From the NCBI GenBank assembly GCA_030594585.1, contig JAUVEX010000064.1, forward strand, positions 1 to 5,607: DNA of 5,607 bases, written 5' to 3'. The notes beneath the pieces are model-generated. The model worked only from the letters and a program-made list of their open reading frames with translations. It made no database searches and had not been told where the DNA came from. Position 1 is the first letter of the stretch, and each line of letters begins with the position of its first letter. The stretch comes from an archaeon. Lineage in GTDB: Archaea > EX4484-52 > B79-G9. Position numbers and translations under genes: made by a program. This document shows positions 1 to 5,607 of the stretch, in pieces.

Positions 1-74
1 TCTTTTGCCTTGCCTGAAAGAATGTCAGCTATAATTTCTCTTGCAATTTCCTTTGAAACAGTTTTAAATCTCAT
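1..74 (-). CDS. N-terminal fragment of a protein, possibly archaeal Elp3 (tRNA U34-modifying radical-SAM enzyme)
   Basis: Only the first 24 codons are visible; the gene leaves the window at the left edge. The peptide starts MRFKTVSKEIAREIIADILS and continues GKAK, a basic amphipathic helix. It resembles the short helical N-terminus of archaeal Elp3 proteins, which often read like 'EIIxxILSGKxKxxxEL' before the radical-SAM domain; Elp3 modifies wobble uridine in tRNA. That match is from memory and rests on very few residues, so other helical N-termini are possible. The ATG at 72-74 was chosen because it is the only ATG in frame and because an A/T-rich TATA-like box (TTAAAATAA on the minus strand, about 96-104) lies roughly 22-30 nt upstream. 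This suggests a leaderless or nearly leaderless transcript. A GTGAGAG stretch precedes the start but is a weak ribosome-binding site. Confidence 0.45.
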   Translation of the reverse strand, partial: MRFKTVSKEIAREIIADILSGKAK

Positions 75-75
75 T

Positions 76-132
76 AACTCTCACATTTAGACGCTTATTT
101 TAAGAATTACAGAATCATGTTTAAAAGAATAA
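76..132 (-). repeat. Direct repeat copy 1; intergenic promoter/terminator segment
   Basis: This 57-bp segment matches 1980-2032 in the same orientation. The first 26 nt (76-101) differ at one position, the last 16 nt (117-132, ATGTTTAAAAGAATAA on the plus strand) are identical, and the middle 15 nt are diverged and 4 nt longer than in copy 2. On the minus strand it begins with a T-rich TTATTCTTTT, suitable for an archaeal terminator of the helical-protein gene whose stop lies 12 nt upstream. It continues into TTAAAATAA, a TATA-like box for the left-edge gene starting at 74. The terminator and promoter roles are inferred; the repeat is seen directly. Confidence 0.75.
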
Positions 133-144
133 TGCTATTCAGAA

Positions 145-1836
145 CTAAAATTCTAAAATTGCCGCCTCAATCTCAGAATCTTTAAGAACATAATTTTCTC
201 CCTCTAAAGGAAAAATAACTTCTGAAACGCCAGCACTTTTCAACATTCTTTTGGCCTTACTAATATCTTTTTTAAGCGCTGGTCTTAAAAGCATTTTCCT
301 TTTCTTAACTATTTTTGTTTCAATATCACGGATACTTTTATTCAATTCATGAATTGTATCTTGTTTAACGCGATATTCTTGGGATGTTTCCTTTTTCACC
401 AGTTCCAACTGGTGATTCAGCGTATTTAAACTCCCGGTTTTATTTATTACCTCATTTATAGCCCCTTTGATAATGCCCGCTTCATCAGATTCGGCCTTTT
501 CAACAAACTTACGAACGGTAGTATAATGCTCGCTGCCAGAAATGGATTTTTTACCATTAAGTTTCCTTATTTGTGTACGCAAATCATAAAAGTCCCTTAG
601 GTCATAAGTATTTGCAAAAGAGTGAATCGCATCAACTCGTTTATTGTTTATGCCCCGCACCTTGAATTCGGCATAAATATCATTCAATTGCCCATCCAAA
701 GAACCTATCCGCTCTGATGCTTCAAAATCAAATAGCCTTTCAATTTCTTCAGACTCTTCTTCTTTGGTTCGAATATCTTTTTCTAAATCAGATATAAGTC
801 CGGATATTGTTTCATTTTCTTCTCGTTTATCAACTATCTTCCTATATGTGTCGGCAATAAAGGACACCTCATCAAAAATATCAGAAACCTCCGACAAATC
901 TTCCACCCCTCCAAGTGACGACAGAAACAATTCACGCTTTAACATGTAGTCCTGATATATCCAGTCCTTGTTCTTGATAAAATCAATAAACAATTCACTA
1001 TAAGCATTGTTTATTTTGTTGTTGCGTTCTTCTTTTGTTTGCAGTTGACCGTGTTGTTCAATCGCTTCAAAAAAAGCAACATAACCTTCCTTGCGAAGAT
1101 ATCTTGAATCTAAAAACTCTAAAATATTATGCTTCAAATGACTTGCGTTTTCTAAAACATCTTGCTTTTCTGCATCACAATCCATTACACTCTTATCAAG
1201 AACTATGTCTTTAAAACATGAATATATCTTACGGAACTCACCTAAAATTTCAGGCATAAAAGAATACACAACAGAAGGCAAAACATACTTTACAAGCACC
1301 TCTCGTTGTTCGTCAGAAAGATAATGATACACATACCCGAAAAAATACAAATCAATTTCATCTAAAAAATCGCCACCAAAATCTTCTGAAATCTCTAGTT
1401 TGCCCGATTTCGCCATATGTTTAAGCTTATCTGCTTTTTGTAAGTAAAAAGGTATGTCCGTCTCTAAATACACGGAATTCATGAATTCTGCAAAAGAAAA
1501 GTATGTTTTCGATTTTTCTTGCGACTCCTGCACATAATTGCCCAAAAAATCCCTAAATTCTCTCAAGGAAGAAACATTTTCAAGTGTAACTTCAAGTTCA
1601 TTCTCGTTTTTATATGCTTCAAGTTTATCTCCGCCCACAATACAATAATTTAAGGGGTGGAGGAATTTACCGCCATATACTTCTTTTCGTAATCGGGATA
1701 TATACGCTTCTTTTTCTTCTTTTATTGATGAGTCAATATCCGCACGCAAATCACCCCATTGTTTAAAAAACGAAGGTGTGTGTGTTCTCTTTTTCCCTGT
1801 CCTAAATCCACGCCGGGAATATAAATCTAAATTCAT
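145..1836 (-). CDS. Unrecognised 563-residue helical coiled-coil protein
   Basis: I do not recognise this protein. It is soluble, highly charged (many K/E/D) and almost entirely helical in character. It has no signal peptide, no clear membrane span, no Walker A motif and no nuclease or transferase signature that I can identify. The N-terminus is basic (residues 8-18, RRGFRTGKKRT). Heptad-like stretches rich in E/K/L/I suggest coiled coils at about residues 328-369 and 471-534, the second ending in a very basic segment (KKRKMLLRPALKKDISKAKR). The reading frame can be extended upstream to a TTG at 1905 or an ATG at 1878. The ATG at 1836 is preferred because the extension is an unrelated hydrophobic run, and GGTGAT, the ribosome-binding sequence also used by the TrmB gene, lies just before 1836. 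Its spacing of 1 nt is too short for normal use, so the message may be leaderless. The gene lies between two copies of a direct repeat, which suggests acquisition or rearrangement. A structural, scaffold-like or defence role would be guesswork. Confidence 0.8.
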   Translation of the reverse strand: MNLDLYSRRGFRTGKKRTHTPSFFKQWGDLRADIDSSIKEEKEAYISRLRKEVYGGKFLHPLNYCIVGGDKLEAYKNENELEVTLENVSSLREFRDFLGNYVQESQEKSKTYFSFAEFMNSVYLETDIPFYLQKADKLKHMAKSGKLEISEDFGGDFLDEIDLYFFGYVYHYLSDEQREVLVKYVLPSVVYSFMPEILGEFRKIYSCFKDIVLDKSVMDCDAEKQDVLENASHLKHNILEFLDSRYLRKEGYVAFFEAIEQHGQLQTKEERNNKINNAYSELFIDFIKNKDWIYQDYMLKRELFLSSLGGVEDLSEVSDIFDEVSFIADTYRKIVDKREENETISGLISDLEKDIRTKEEESEEIERLFDFEASERIGSLDGQLNDIYAEFKVRGINNKRVDAIHSFANTYDLRDFYDLRTQIRKLNGKKSISGSEHYTTVRKFVEKAESDEAGIIKGAINEVINKTGSLNTLNHQLELVKKETSQEYRVKQDTIHELNKSIRDIETKIVKKRKMLLRPALKKDISKAKRMLKSAGVSEVIFPLEGENYVLKDSEIEAAILEF

Positions 1837-1846
1837 AATCACCACA

Positions 1847-1855
1847 TATTTTAAA
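1847..1855 (-). promoter_or_regulatory. Possible TATA box of the helical-protein gene
   Basis: The minus strand reads TTTAAAATA here, 11-19 nt before the ATG at 1836. A second A/T box (GTTTATTATG) sits about 20-29 nt before it and is better placed for a leaderless start. Such boxes are common in A/T-rich spacers, so the exact promoter is uncertain. No gene is seen in the remaining leader (1856-1979) apart from two micro-frames of 15 codons. Confidence 0.3.
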
Positions 1856-1979
1856 CATAATAAACTAAACAAAGGCATCAAGTTACAATAAACCAAGTGC
1901 TTCAAACTTTTTGCCCATAAAAACCAGCATCTATTAATTACTTTCTAATAACAGAACAAAAACTTTTAAACTTTTAGCC

Positions 1980-2032
1980 AACTCTCACATTTAGATGCTT
2001 ATTTTTAGACTTATAGATGTTTAAAAGAATAA
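1980..2032 (-). repeat. Direct repeat copy 2, upstream of the helical-protein gene
   Basis: This 53-bp copy of the segment at 76-132 lies 16 nt past the stop codon of the cysteine-rich gene and about 145 nt before the ATG of the helical-protein gene. It keeps the T-rich TTATTCTTTT and the segment AAATAAGCATCTAAATGTGA (minus strand). The position that is ATG in copy 1 is GCT here, so it no longer leads directly into an ATG-started gene. It may now act as terminator of the cysteine-rich gene, as a distal promoter of the helical gene, or as a relic. Confidence 0.75.
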
Positions 2033-2048
2033 CCACAAACAACCAACT

Positions 2049-2735
2049 TCAATTAAATTTCGCATTTCCGGAAAGATTATTTTTCGCAGAGTTACCATAT
2101 AATTGTCGATGCACCTCCGCAGAATATTCATCCTGCAACGGCTTAACAATCCTAAAAAAGGCATCATTATATTCGGAACAAGGCACAGTATCGCCTTCAG
2201 TCAATGGCGGCTTGAAAATATATGCGGCCAAAAGATCGCAGCCATCAATAGAAAAAGCTGCGTGTGGAGCACTTGAATCTCCTGTTTGTCGCCCTACAAT
2301 CTCACAAAAACCACAACCCTTATGCGTCTCAGCAATACAAGCTATTTGAGTCAAATCAGGCCGCCCTTCTGCGTAAACCGCCCCCGGACTTATACCTACA
2401 AACATCTTGAACGGCTCATAAGGGCCAACACCAAGAGATTCACAGGAAAGAGAAACTCTTCTGTTCGGGTACTCTGGAAAAACATCACCAAAATCAACAA
2501 CAATGCCTTCTTCAATCAAAGAAGGTTCTTCTAGGTTACAATCGATATATCTATAGCAATGTCTTTTAGGAGAAATATATTCTTGAAATGTTCTGAATGC
2601 AAGTATCCCAAGCTCCGGGTTGTCGGTGTCAGAAACAAGATTTCCATGATAATCAACAAAAAAAAGACAAATATCCTTCTCTTCATTCATCGTTCGCCAG
2701 CCACCATGACCCGCTTTTAACTTAATCACACGCAT
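2049..2735 (-). CDS. Unrecognised cysteine-rich protein linked to a TrmB regulator
   Basis: I do not recognise the family. From the ATG at 2735 it is 228 residues with nine cysteines (23, 60, 66, 98, 133, 141, 144, 166, 186), including a CGFC pair at 141-144. Such a pair could bind metal or form a disulfide. It is rich in G, D, P and aromatic residues, which points to a mixed or beta-rich globular domain; the tail (about 212-228) is N/S/G-rich. There is no hydrophobic segment in this frame. The start is uncertain. ATG 2735 leaves 61 nt after the regulator. A TTG at 2804 (251 residues) overlaps the regulator's end by 8 nt, and the residues between look protein-like (FDWNSGSYDFSGIELED). An ATG at 2690 has GGTGG 10 nt before it. 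The longer in-frame extension to 2939 is only a shadow of the TrmB gene. It is probably co-transcribed with the TrmB gene, so regulator and protein may act together. Confidence 0.7.
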   Translation of the reverse strand: MRVIKLKAGHGGWRTMNEEKDICLFFVDYHGNLVSDTDNPELGILAFRTFQEYISPKRHCYRYIDCNLEEPSLIEEGIVVDFGDVFPEYPNRRVSLSCESLGVGPYEPFKMFVGISPGAVYAEGRPDLTQIACIAETHKGCGFCEIVGRQTGDSSAPHAAFSIDGCDLLAAYIFKPPLTEGDTVPCSEYNDAFFRIVKPLQDEYSAEVHRQLYGNSAKNNLSGNAKFN

Positions 2736-2800
2736 ATCTTCCAATTCAATCCCACTAAAATCATAGCTCCCGCTATTCCAATCAAAAAAAACTTGCTCAT
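2726..2800 (-). other. 24-codon hydrophobic micro-ORF at the TrmB stop (ATGA overlap)
   Basis: An ATG at 2800 overlaps the TrmB stop codon in the classic ATGA arrangement. It opens a frame beginning MSKFFLIGIAGAMILVGLN, closed by TGA at 2726-2728. A lysine followed by about 15 hydrophobic residues looks like a signal peptide or membrane anchor. The frame is offset from the cysteine-rich gene: a -1 shift at the T8 tract (2784-2791) would join them, but would drop most of the hydrophobic stretch. No good ribosome-binding site precedes the ATG. It may be chance in T-rich DNA, a real leader peptide, or the displaced true start of the cysteine-rich gene. Confidence 0.3.
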
Positions 2801-3609
2801 TCAATATGCTTCCAGACCATGCCGAATGTTGGTGCGACAAAATTGGATGCGAAATGATCAGATGCAGACCAAAAAGCGACATCCTGTGAAGGATGTGTGC
2901 TCGCATCATCAGTAAGCGCCATAACGGATTCCTTATCATCTACAAGAAACATTCTTCCTGCAGGAAGTTTTGCAGCCTCTTTAGAACTTAAGTCCTTAAC
3001 ATCGCACGCACTTGACAATGCATCTGCCGCCTGCTTGTTTTTAGATGTAAGCGGAGCTGCAATCTTTACAGAAACACCGCGCTCAACAGCACTTTGAAGA
3101 AGGCCTGAATGAGTTGTATACAATTCTGTAAGCCCGTCTTCAGTTGTGATTATATTGACTGAACTCTGAGCACCTTTAAGCATTGTTTCAACCTGTTGGT
3201 GCATGGAGTGCCTTCCCCTAAGAGATCCTGAAAGTTCAGCAGAATCAACAAGAGAAACCCCCTGTGTGTGAAGGTTATTAAGCTCCTCTAATGCCGGGCT
3301 TTTCTTGAAATCATCAATTCTTAAAACTGAAGTATCAAGGTCTGCACGAAGCTTATTTTTTGACCGTTCAAGAGCTTCTGTTGGCGGCACAACAACATAT
3401 CTTAACGGCTTTGCATTTTGGACAACAACAAATCCTTTTTTAGCAAGTGATTCTAGAACATCATAAGATCTTGACCGCGGAACATCAGCAACTTCTGAAA
3501 GCTCTCCTGCAGTGGAATTTCCCCGTGCAAGAAGTGCAGCATAAAGCTTTCTTTCATATAAGTTAAGACCGATTCCTTTAAGGCCGTCCAGTGTTTTTTG
3601 ACTTATCAT
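2797..3609 (-). CDS. TrmB-family winged-helix transcriptional regulator
   Basis: The 270-residue product has the architecture of archaeal TrmB-like regulators. Residues about 1-80 form the winged helix: LxxxGLNLYERKLYAALLARG, then the recognition region STAGELSEVADVPRSRSYDV and the wing leading to KPLRYVVVPPTEAL. A helical linker follows (about 81-115). The C-terminal domain (about 125-270) resembles the effector or phospholipase-D-like fold found in this family, with GAQSSVNIITTEDGL, GVSVKIAAP and the closing DVAFWSASDHFA segment. Family members bind promoter DNA and respond to sugars or other small ligands; this protein's ligand cannot be read from sequence. The start at 3609 is well supported by AGGTGAT 6 nt upstream. 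The promoter region carries two TATA boxes and an inverted repeat, so autoregulation is plausible. The downstream cysteine-rich gene is adjacent or overlapping and is the most obvious partner or target. Confidence 0.92.
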   Translation of the reverse strand: MISQKTLDGLKGIGLNLYERKLYAALLARGNSTAGELSEVADVPRSRSYDVLESLAKKGFVVVQNAKPLRYVVVPPTEALERSKNKLRADLDTSVLRIDDFKKSPALEELNNLHTQGVSLVDSAELSGSLRGRHSMHQQVETMLKGAQSSVNIITTEDGLTELYTTHSGLLQSAVERGVSVKIAAPLTSKNKQAADALSSACDVKDLSSKEAAKLPAGRMFLVDDKESVMALTDDASTHPSQDVAFWSASDHFASNFVAPTFGMVWKHIE

Positions 3610-3615
3610 TTACAA

Positions 3616-3622
3616 ATCACCT
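3616..3622 (-). promoter_or_regulatory. Ribosome-binding site of the TrmB gene
   Basis: The minus strand reads AGGTGAT, complementary to the 3' end of archaeal 16S rRNA (ATCACCT), 6 nt before the ATG at 3609. It fixes the TrmB start and implies a leadered transcript. Confidence 0.85.
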
Positions 3623-3665
3623 GTTATTGTTTTTCTATTTATTTAGCCGCTTTTTTAAACATTAA

Positions 3666-3709
3666 CCAAACAGTATTATTTTACATACAGGTAGTATATA
3701 AATGTTTGG
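3666..3709. promoter_or_regulatory. Inverted repeat around the proximal TATA box; candidate TrmB operator
   Basis: Perfect 7-bp arms CCAAACA (3666-3672) and TGTTTGG (3703-3709) are centred 37 bp apart, about three and a half helical turns. One arm abuts the TATA box at 3695-3703 and the other lies where transcription would start (about 3668-3672). This is a good place for a repressor to block the basal factors or the polymerase. That TrmB itself binds here is inferred from position only. Confidence 0.35.
3695..3703 (-). promoter_or_regulatory. Proximal TATA box of the TrmB gene
   Basis: The minus strand reads ATTTATATA, a close match to the archaeal TATA box, preceded by CCAAAC as a possible BRE. 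A start 24-27 nt downstream would give a leader of about 60 nt containing the GGTGAT site. Confidence 0.55.
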
Positions 3710-3754
3710 AATTCCTATATTTGTGTATTTGATAAAGTATTTAGGTGTCAGAAC

Positions 3755-3763
3755 ATTTATAAA
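3755..3763 (-). promoter_or_regulatory. Distal TATA box with BRE upstream of the TrmB gene
   Basis: The minus strand reads GAAAGG followed by TTTATAAAT, a strong BRE plus TATA combination. A start about 26 nt downstream would give a leader of about 120 nt for the TrmB gene. The core is nearly symmetric, but no plus-strand gene follows, so the minus orientation is favoured. It may be an alternative promoter to the one at 3695-3703. Confidence 0.5.
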
Positions 3764-3779
3764 CCTTTCTTTTTTAACC

Positions 3780-3792
3780 ATTACTCAGTAAT
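3780..3792. repeat. Perfect 13-nt palindrome just after the ligase stop
   Basis: ATTACT-C-AGTAAT is a perfect inverted repeat with a single central base. It begins 3 nt past the ligase stop codon and lies upstream of the distal TATA box. There is no T-tract after it on the minus strand, so it is not a typical terminator. A small operator site is possible. Confidence 0.3.
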
Positions 3793-3794
3793 AC

Positions 3795-5607
3795 TTATAT
3801 ATTATGCCGTTGGCTATCGAAAATAGCGATAACTTTATTAATATCATCAATTTCGTCAACTGCTTTTTCATCCCGTATACGAATAAATCTGGGAAAACGC
3901 AGCGCAAACCCGGAAGTATATGTTGAAGACTTTTGTATCTCCTCATATGCAACCTCAACAACAAGCGTGGGTGCTATCTCGACTCTTTTTGCCTCTTTTT
4001 TTATTATGTGTTTTTTAAGCTCATCCGTAATCTCTTCAAAGCTTGTGCCTTCTTCTTTTTTTTCTTTGATGCCTGTCCCAAGCTTGCCCATTGTCAAAAA
4101 CTCGCCGGTATCCGGATCCCTGCAAGCCAGGCCATAGCTTGAAAGCCATCCCGCCCTTTTTCCTTCCCCCCAATCGGCTGCAACAATCGTAAGGTCAAGA
4201 GTTTCTAAAACCGGCTTAATCTTTAGCATATGCCCAACACGCGAACCCGGCTTGTATGGTGCTTTAAGGTTTTTTGCCATAAGCCCCTCGTTTCCAAGTG
4301 ACAGTGATTTTTTGTAAAAATCATCCGCCTTTGTTGCAGAATCAGTTACAATCGCCTCTGCAACCACAAGCTTTTTTGGAATTTCACAGGTTATTTTCTC
4401 CAGATGCGCTCTTCTTTTGTGAAACGGCTCATTTATTATAGTATTCCCATCAAGCGACAAGATATCAAACAGGTTCAATACTACTGGAACCGCCTCTGCA
4501 AGCTCTTCTATATCGTATTTCCTTTTTATTCTTCTCGATATATTCTGAAATGGTATGCTTCGCCCTGTTTTTTTATCATACCCTACGGCCTCACCCTCAA
4601 TTATGCATGATTCGGCTTTAATACCTTTTTTAATTGAATCAACCACATCCGGAAACTGTTTTGTGACCTCTTCCAGCCGCCGTGTATATAACTGCACGCG
4701 GCTGCCTTTTTTATGTGCCTGAAGCCTAAAGCCGTCATACTTATATTCAAATGCGCACGGTTTGCCTACTGTCTCAAACGCATCCTCTATTCCTTTTGCC
4801 TTCTGCGCAAGCATGACCTTAATTGGCCGCCCAACTGCAATGTCTATTTTTTTAAGCCCTAAAGTTCCTTTCTCTTTTGCGATTTTAGCCACAAGCGCAA
4901 AATCATTAGCAGCCTCATTTGCCGTTTCAACAATGCCTGTTATTTTTGATTTTAATGCATTTCCTGTTTCTTGTGAATCAACAAGAACAATATCATATTT
5001 ACACTCTTTTTTCCAAAAATCCTTGATTTTAAAAATATCTTTTTCAGTCCTGTATTTGACCTCATTTTTTTCTTCAAGACCGCACACTTCAGGCATTGAT
5101 TTTTTAAGCTCTTCTGCAATTAAAAATCTCTTTTTTTCAAGAACAAGTATGTATTCAATTCTTTTCTTCTGATTTATCTTTTGCTTCAAAAGATCCTTCC
5201 AAAAAACTTCTGCAAAAAACGCCTTTGCAATTGAATCCCGTACAACCCCATCAGCAACGCCAATTCTCAAACTTCCAATAATTGCGCGCACAACATACTT
5301 TGCCTCTGTATCTTTTGCTGAAGTCAAAAGAAATGATATAATCTCAAGCTTCTTTTTCTGGGACTTATTGCCTTCTAATTCTGCAAGGCCTTTAAGCCCC
5401 TCATGCACGCTCTTTACTGTAAGCGATTTTGTAAAAAGCGTTGCCTGCCTTCTTTTTTTGGAAAGCTCTTCTGCCGCAAGCCCCAAATCGCCTGTTTTCT
5501 GCCAAAGCTTTTCTACATCATTACTTTTCCTCCCATATGCCTTCGCAATTGCCTTCACCATCAGCATGCTTGCAACCCCAATCTCTTTTTGGCTCCATGA
5601 TGGAAAA
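3795..5607 (-). CDS. lig: ATP-dependent DNA ligase, archaeal type, N-terminus outside the window
   Basis: This enzyme seals nicks in duplex DNA using ATP, joining Okazaki fragments and completing repair. The reading frame is open to the window edge, beginning FPSWSQKEIGVAS before the first internal methionine. That segment aligns with 'VFPEWDERELGVG' near residue 50 of Pyrococcus ligase, so about 45-50 residues are missing. Of 603 visible residues, 1-220 are the DNA-binding domain. A QATLF motif (54-58) stands where Pyrococcus ligase has its PCNA-binding QKSFF. The nucleotidyltransferase motifs follow: motif I EYKYDGFR with adenylated lysine 289 (codon 4740-4742), III IIEGE (335-339), IIIa LNLFDIL (377-383), IV EGLMAKN (440-446), V LKIKP (461-465), then in the OB domain VI ALRFPR (568-573). 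Motif V has M where WLKIKP is usual. About 90 extra residues (roughly 131-219 visible numbering) sit between RDSIAKAF and the conserved VAKIAKEKG region. The TAA stop is at 3795-3797. Confidence 0.96.
   Translation of the reverse strand, partial: FPSWSQKEIGVASMLMVKAIAKAYGRKSNDVEKLWQKTGDLGLAAEELSKKRRQATLFTKSLTVKSVHEGLKGLAELEGNKSQKKKLEIISFLLTSAKDTEAKYVVRAIIGSLRIGVADGVVRDSIAKAFFAEVFWKDLLKQKINQKKRIEYILVLEKKRFLIAEELKKSMPEVCGLEEKNEVKYRTEKDIFKIKDFWKKECKYDIVLVDSQETGNALKSKITGIVETANEAANDFALVAKIAKEKGTLGLKKIDIAVGRPIKVMLAQKAKGIEDAFETVGKPCAFEYKYDGFRLQAHKKGSRVQLYTRRLEEVTKQFPDVVDSIKKGIKAESCIIEGEAVGYDKKTGRSIPFQNISRRIKRKYDIEELAEAVPVVLNLFDILSLDGNTIINEPFHKRRAHLEKITCEIPKKLVVAEAIVTDSATKADDFYKKSLSLGNEGLMAKNLKAPYKPGSRVGHMLKIKPVLETLDLTIVAADWGEGKRAGWLSSYGLACRDPDTGEFLTMGKLGTGIKEKKEEGTSFEEITDELKKHIIKKEAKRVEIAPTLVVEVAYEEIQKSSTYTSGFALRFPRFIRIRDEKAVDEIDDINKVIAIFDSQRHNI

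Noticed and set aside
1837..1905. Hydrophobic N-terminal extension of the helical protein (starts at TTG 1905 or ATG 1878)
   Set aside because: It has no ribosome-binding site, its composition is unlike the rest of the protein, and it covers the likely promoter. The ATG at 1836 is preceded by GGTGAT.
2017..2349. 110-codon open frame on the plus strand starting inside repeat copy 2
   Set aside because: It is antisense to the cysteine-rich gene, whose frame is longer and continuous, and the peptide shows no recognisable domain.
2797..2939. N-terminal extension of the cysteine-rich frame through the TrmB gene
   Set aside because: The region is the conserved C-terminus of the TrmB protein in its own frame, and the extension (MIRNPLWRLLMMRAH...) is its shadow. 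Only the part downstream of about 2804 can be real.
3817..3833. Inverted repeat TATCG...CGATA near the ligase 3' end
   Set aside because: The arms are only 5 bp, lie inside conserved-length coding sequence and have no T-tract, so there is no support for a terminator.
4762..5172. 136-codon open frame on the plus strand
   Set aside because: It lies antisense inside the ligase gene, is serine/phenylalanine-rich as expected from the reverse of lysine/glutamate-rich codons, and shows no family resemblance.
1..5607. CRISPR array, tRNA/rRNA gene, transposase or integrase
   Set aside because: I saw no regularly spaced repeats, no cloverleaf or rRNA sequence and no recombinase motifs on either strand. 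The two-copy repeat is far too widely spaced to be an array.

Overview
This window looks like a piece of a low-GC archaeal chromosome. The evidence is an archaeal/eukaryotic-type ATP-dependent DNA ligase, a TrmB-family winged-helix regulator, TATA-box promoters and a GGTGAT ribosome-binding site. The TrmB protein's architecture resembles regulators common in DPANN lineages (Woesearchaeota/Pacearchaeota type). That placement comes from memory of family members, not from a search, and is tentative.

All genes read on the minus strand, so transcription runs from right to left. From the right edge: (1) a DNA ligase cut by the window end at its N-terminus (3795-5607), with every nucleotidyltransferase motif intact and an insertion of about 90 residues in the DNA-binding domain; (2) a 185-bp intergenic promoter region (3610-3794) with two good TATA boxes, an inverted repeat around one of them and a perfect 13-nt palindrome; (3) a TrmB-like regulator (2797-3609); (4) an unrecognised cysteine-rich protein (about 2049-2735) directly after, or slightly overlapping, the regulator; (5) an unrecognised 563-residue helical, coiled-coil protein (145-1836); (6) the first 24 codons of a gene that leaves the window at the left edge and may be archaeal Elp3.

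The regulator and the cysteine-rich gene look like one transcription unit. The ligase is probably upstream and separate, given its 185-bp gap. The large helical gene has its own leader and is bracketed by two copies of a 53-57 bp imperfect direct repeat (76-132 and 1980-2032). Each copy starts 12-16 nt past the stop codon of a gene. The left copy also forms the promoter of the left-edge gene. The simplest reading is that the helical gene was added between the cysteine-rich gene and the left-edge gene, leaving the promoter/terminator segment on both sides.

The least conventional parts are this repeat-bracketed orphan gene, the ligase insertion, and a T8 tract at the junction of the regulator and the cysteine-rich gene. 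At that junction an ATGA overlap opens a short hydrophobic reading frame out of phase with the main one. I saw no rRNA, tRNA, CRISPR array, transposase or integrase.
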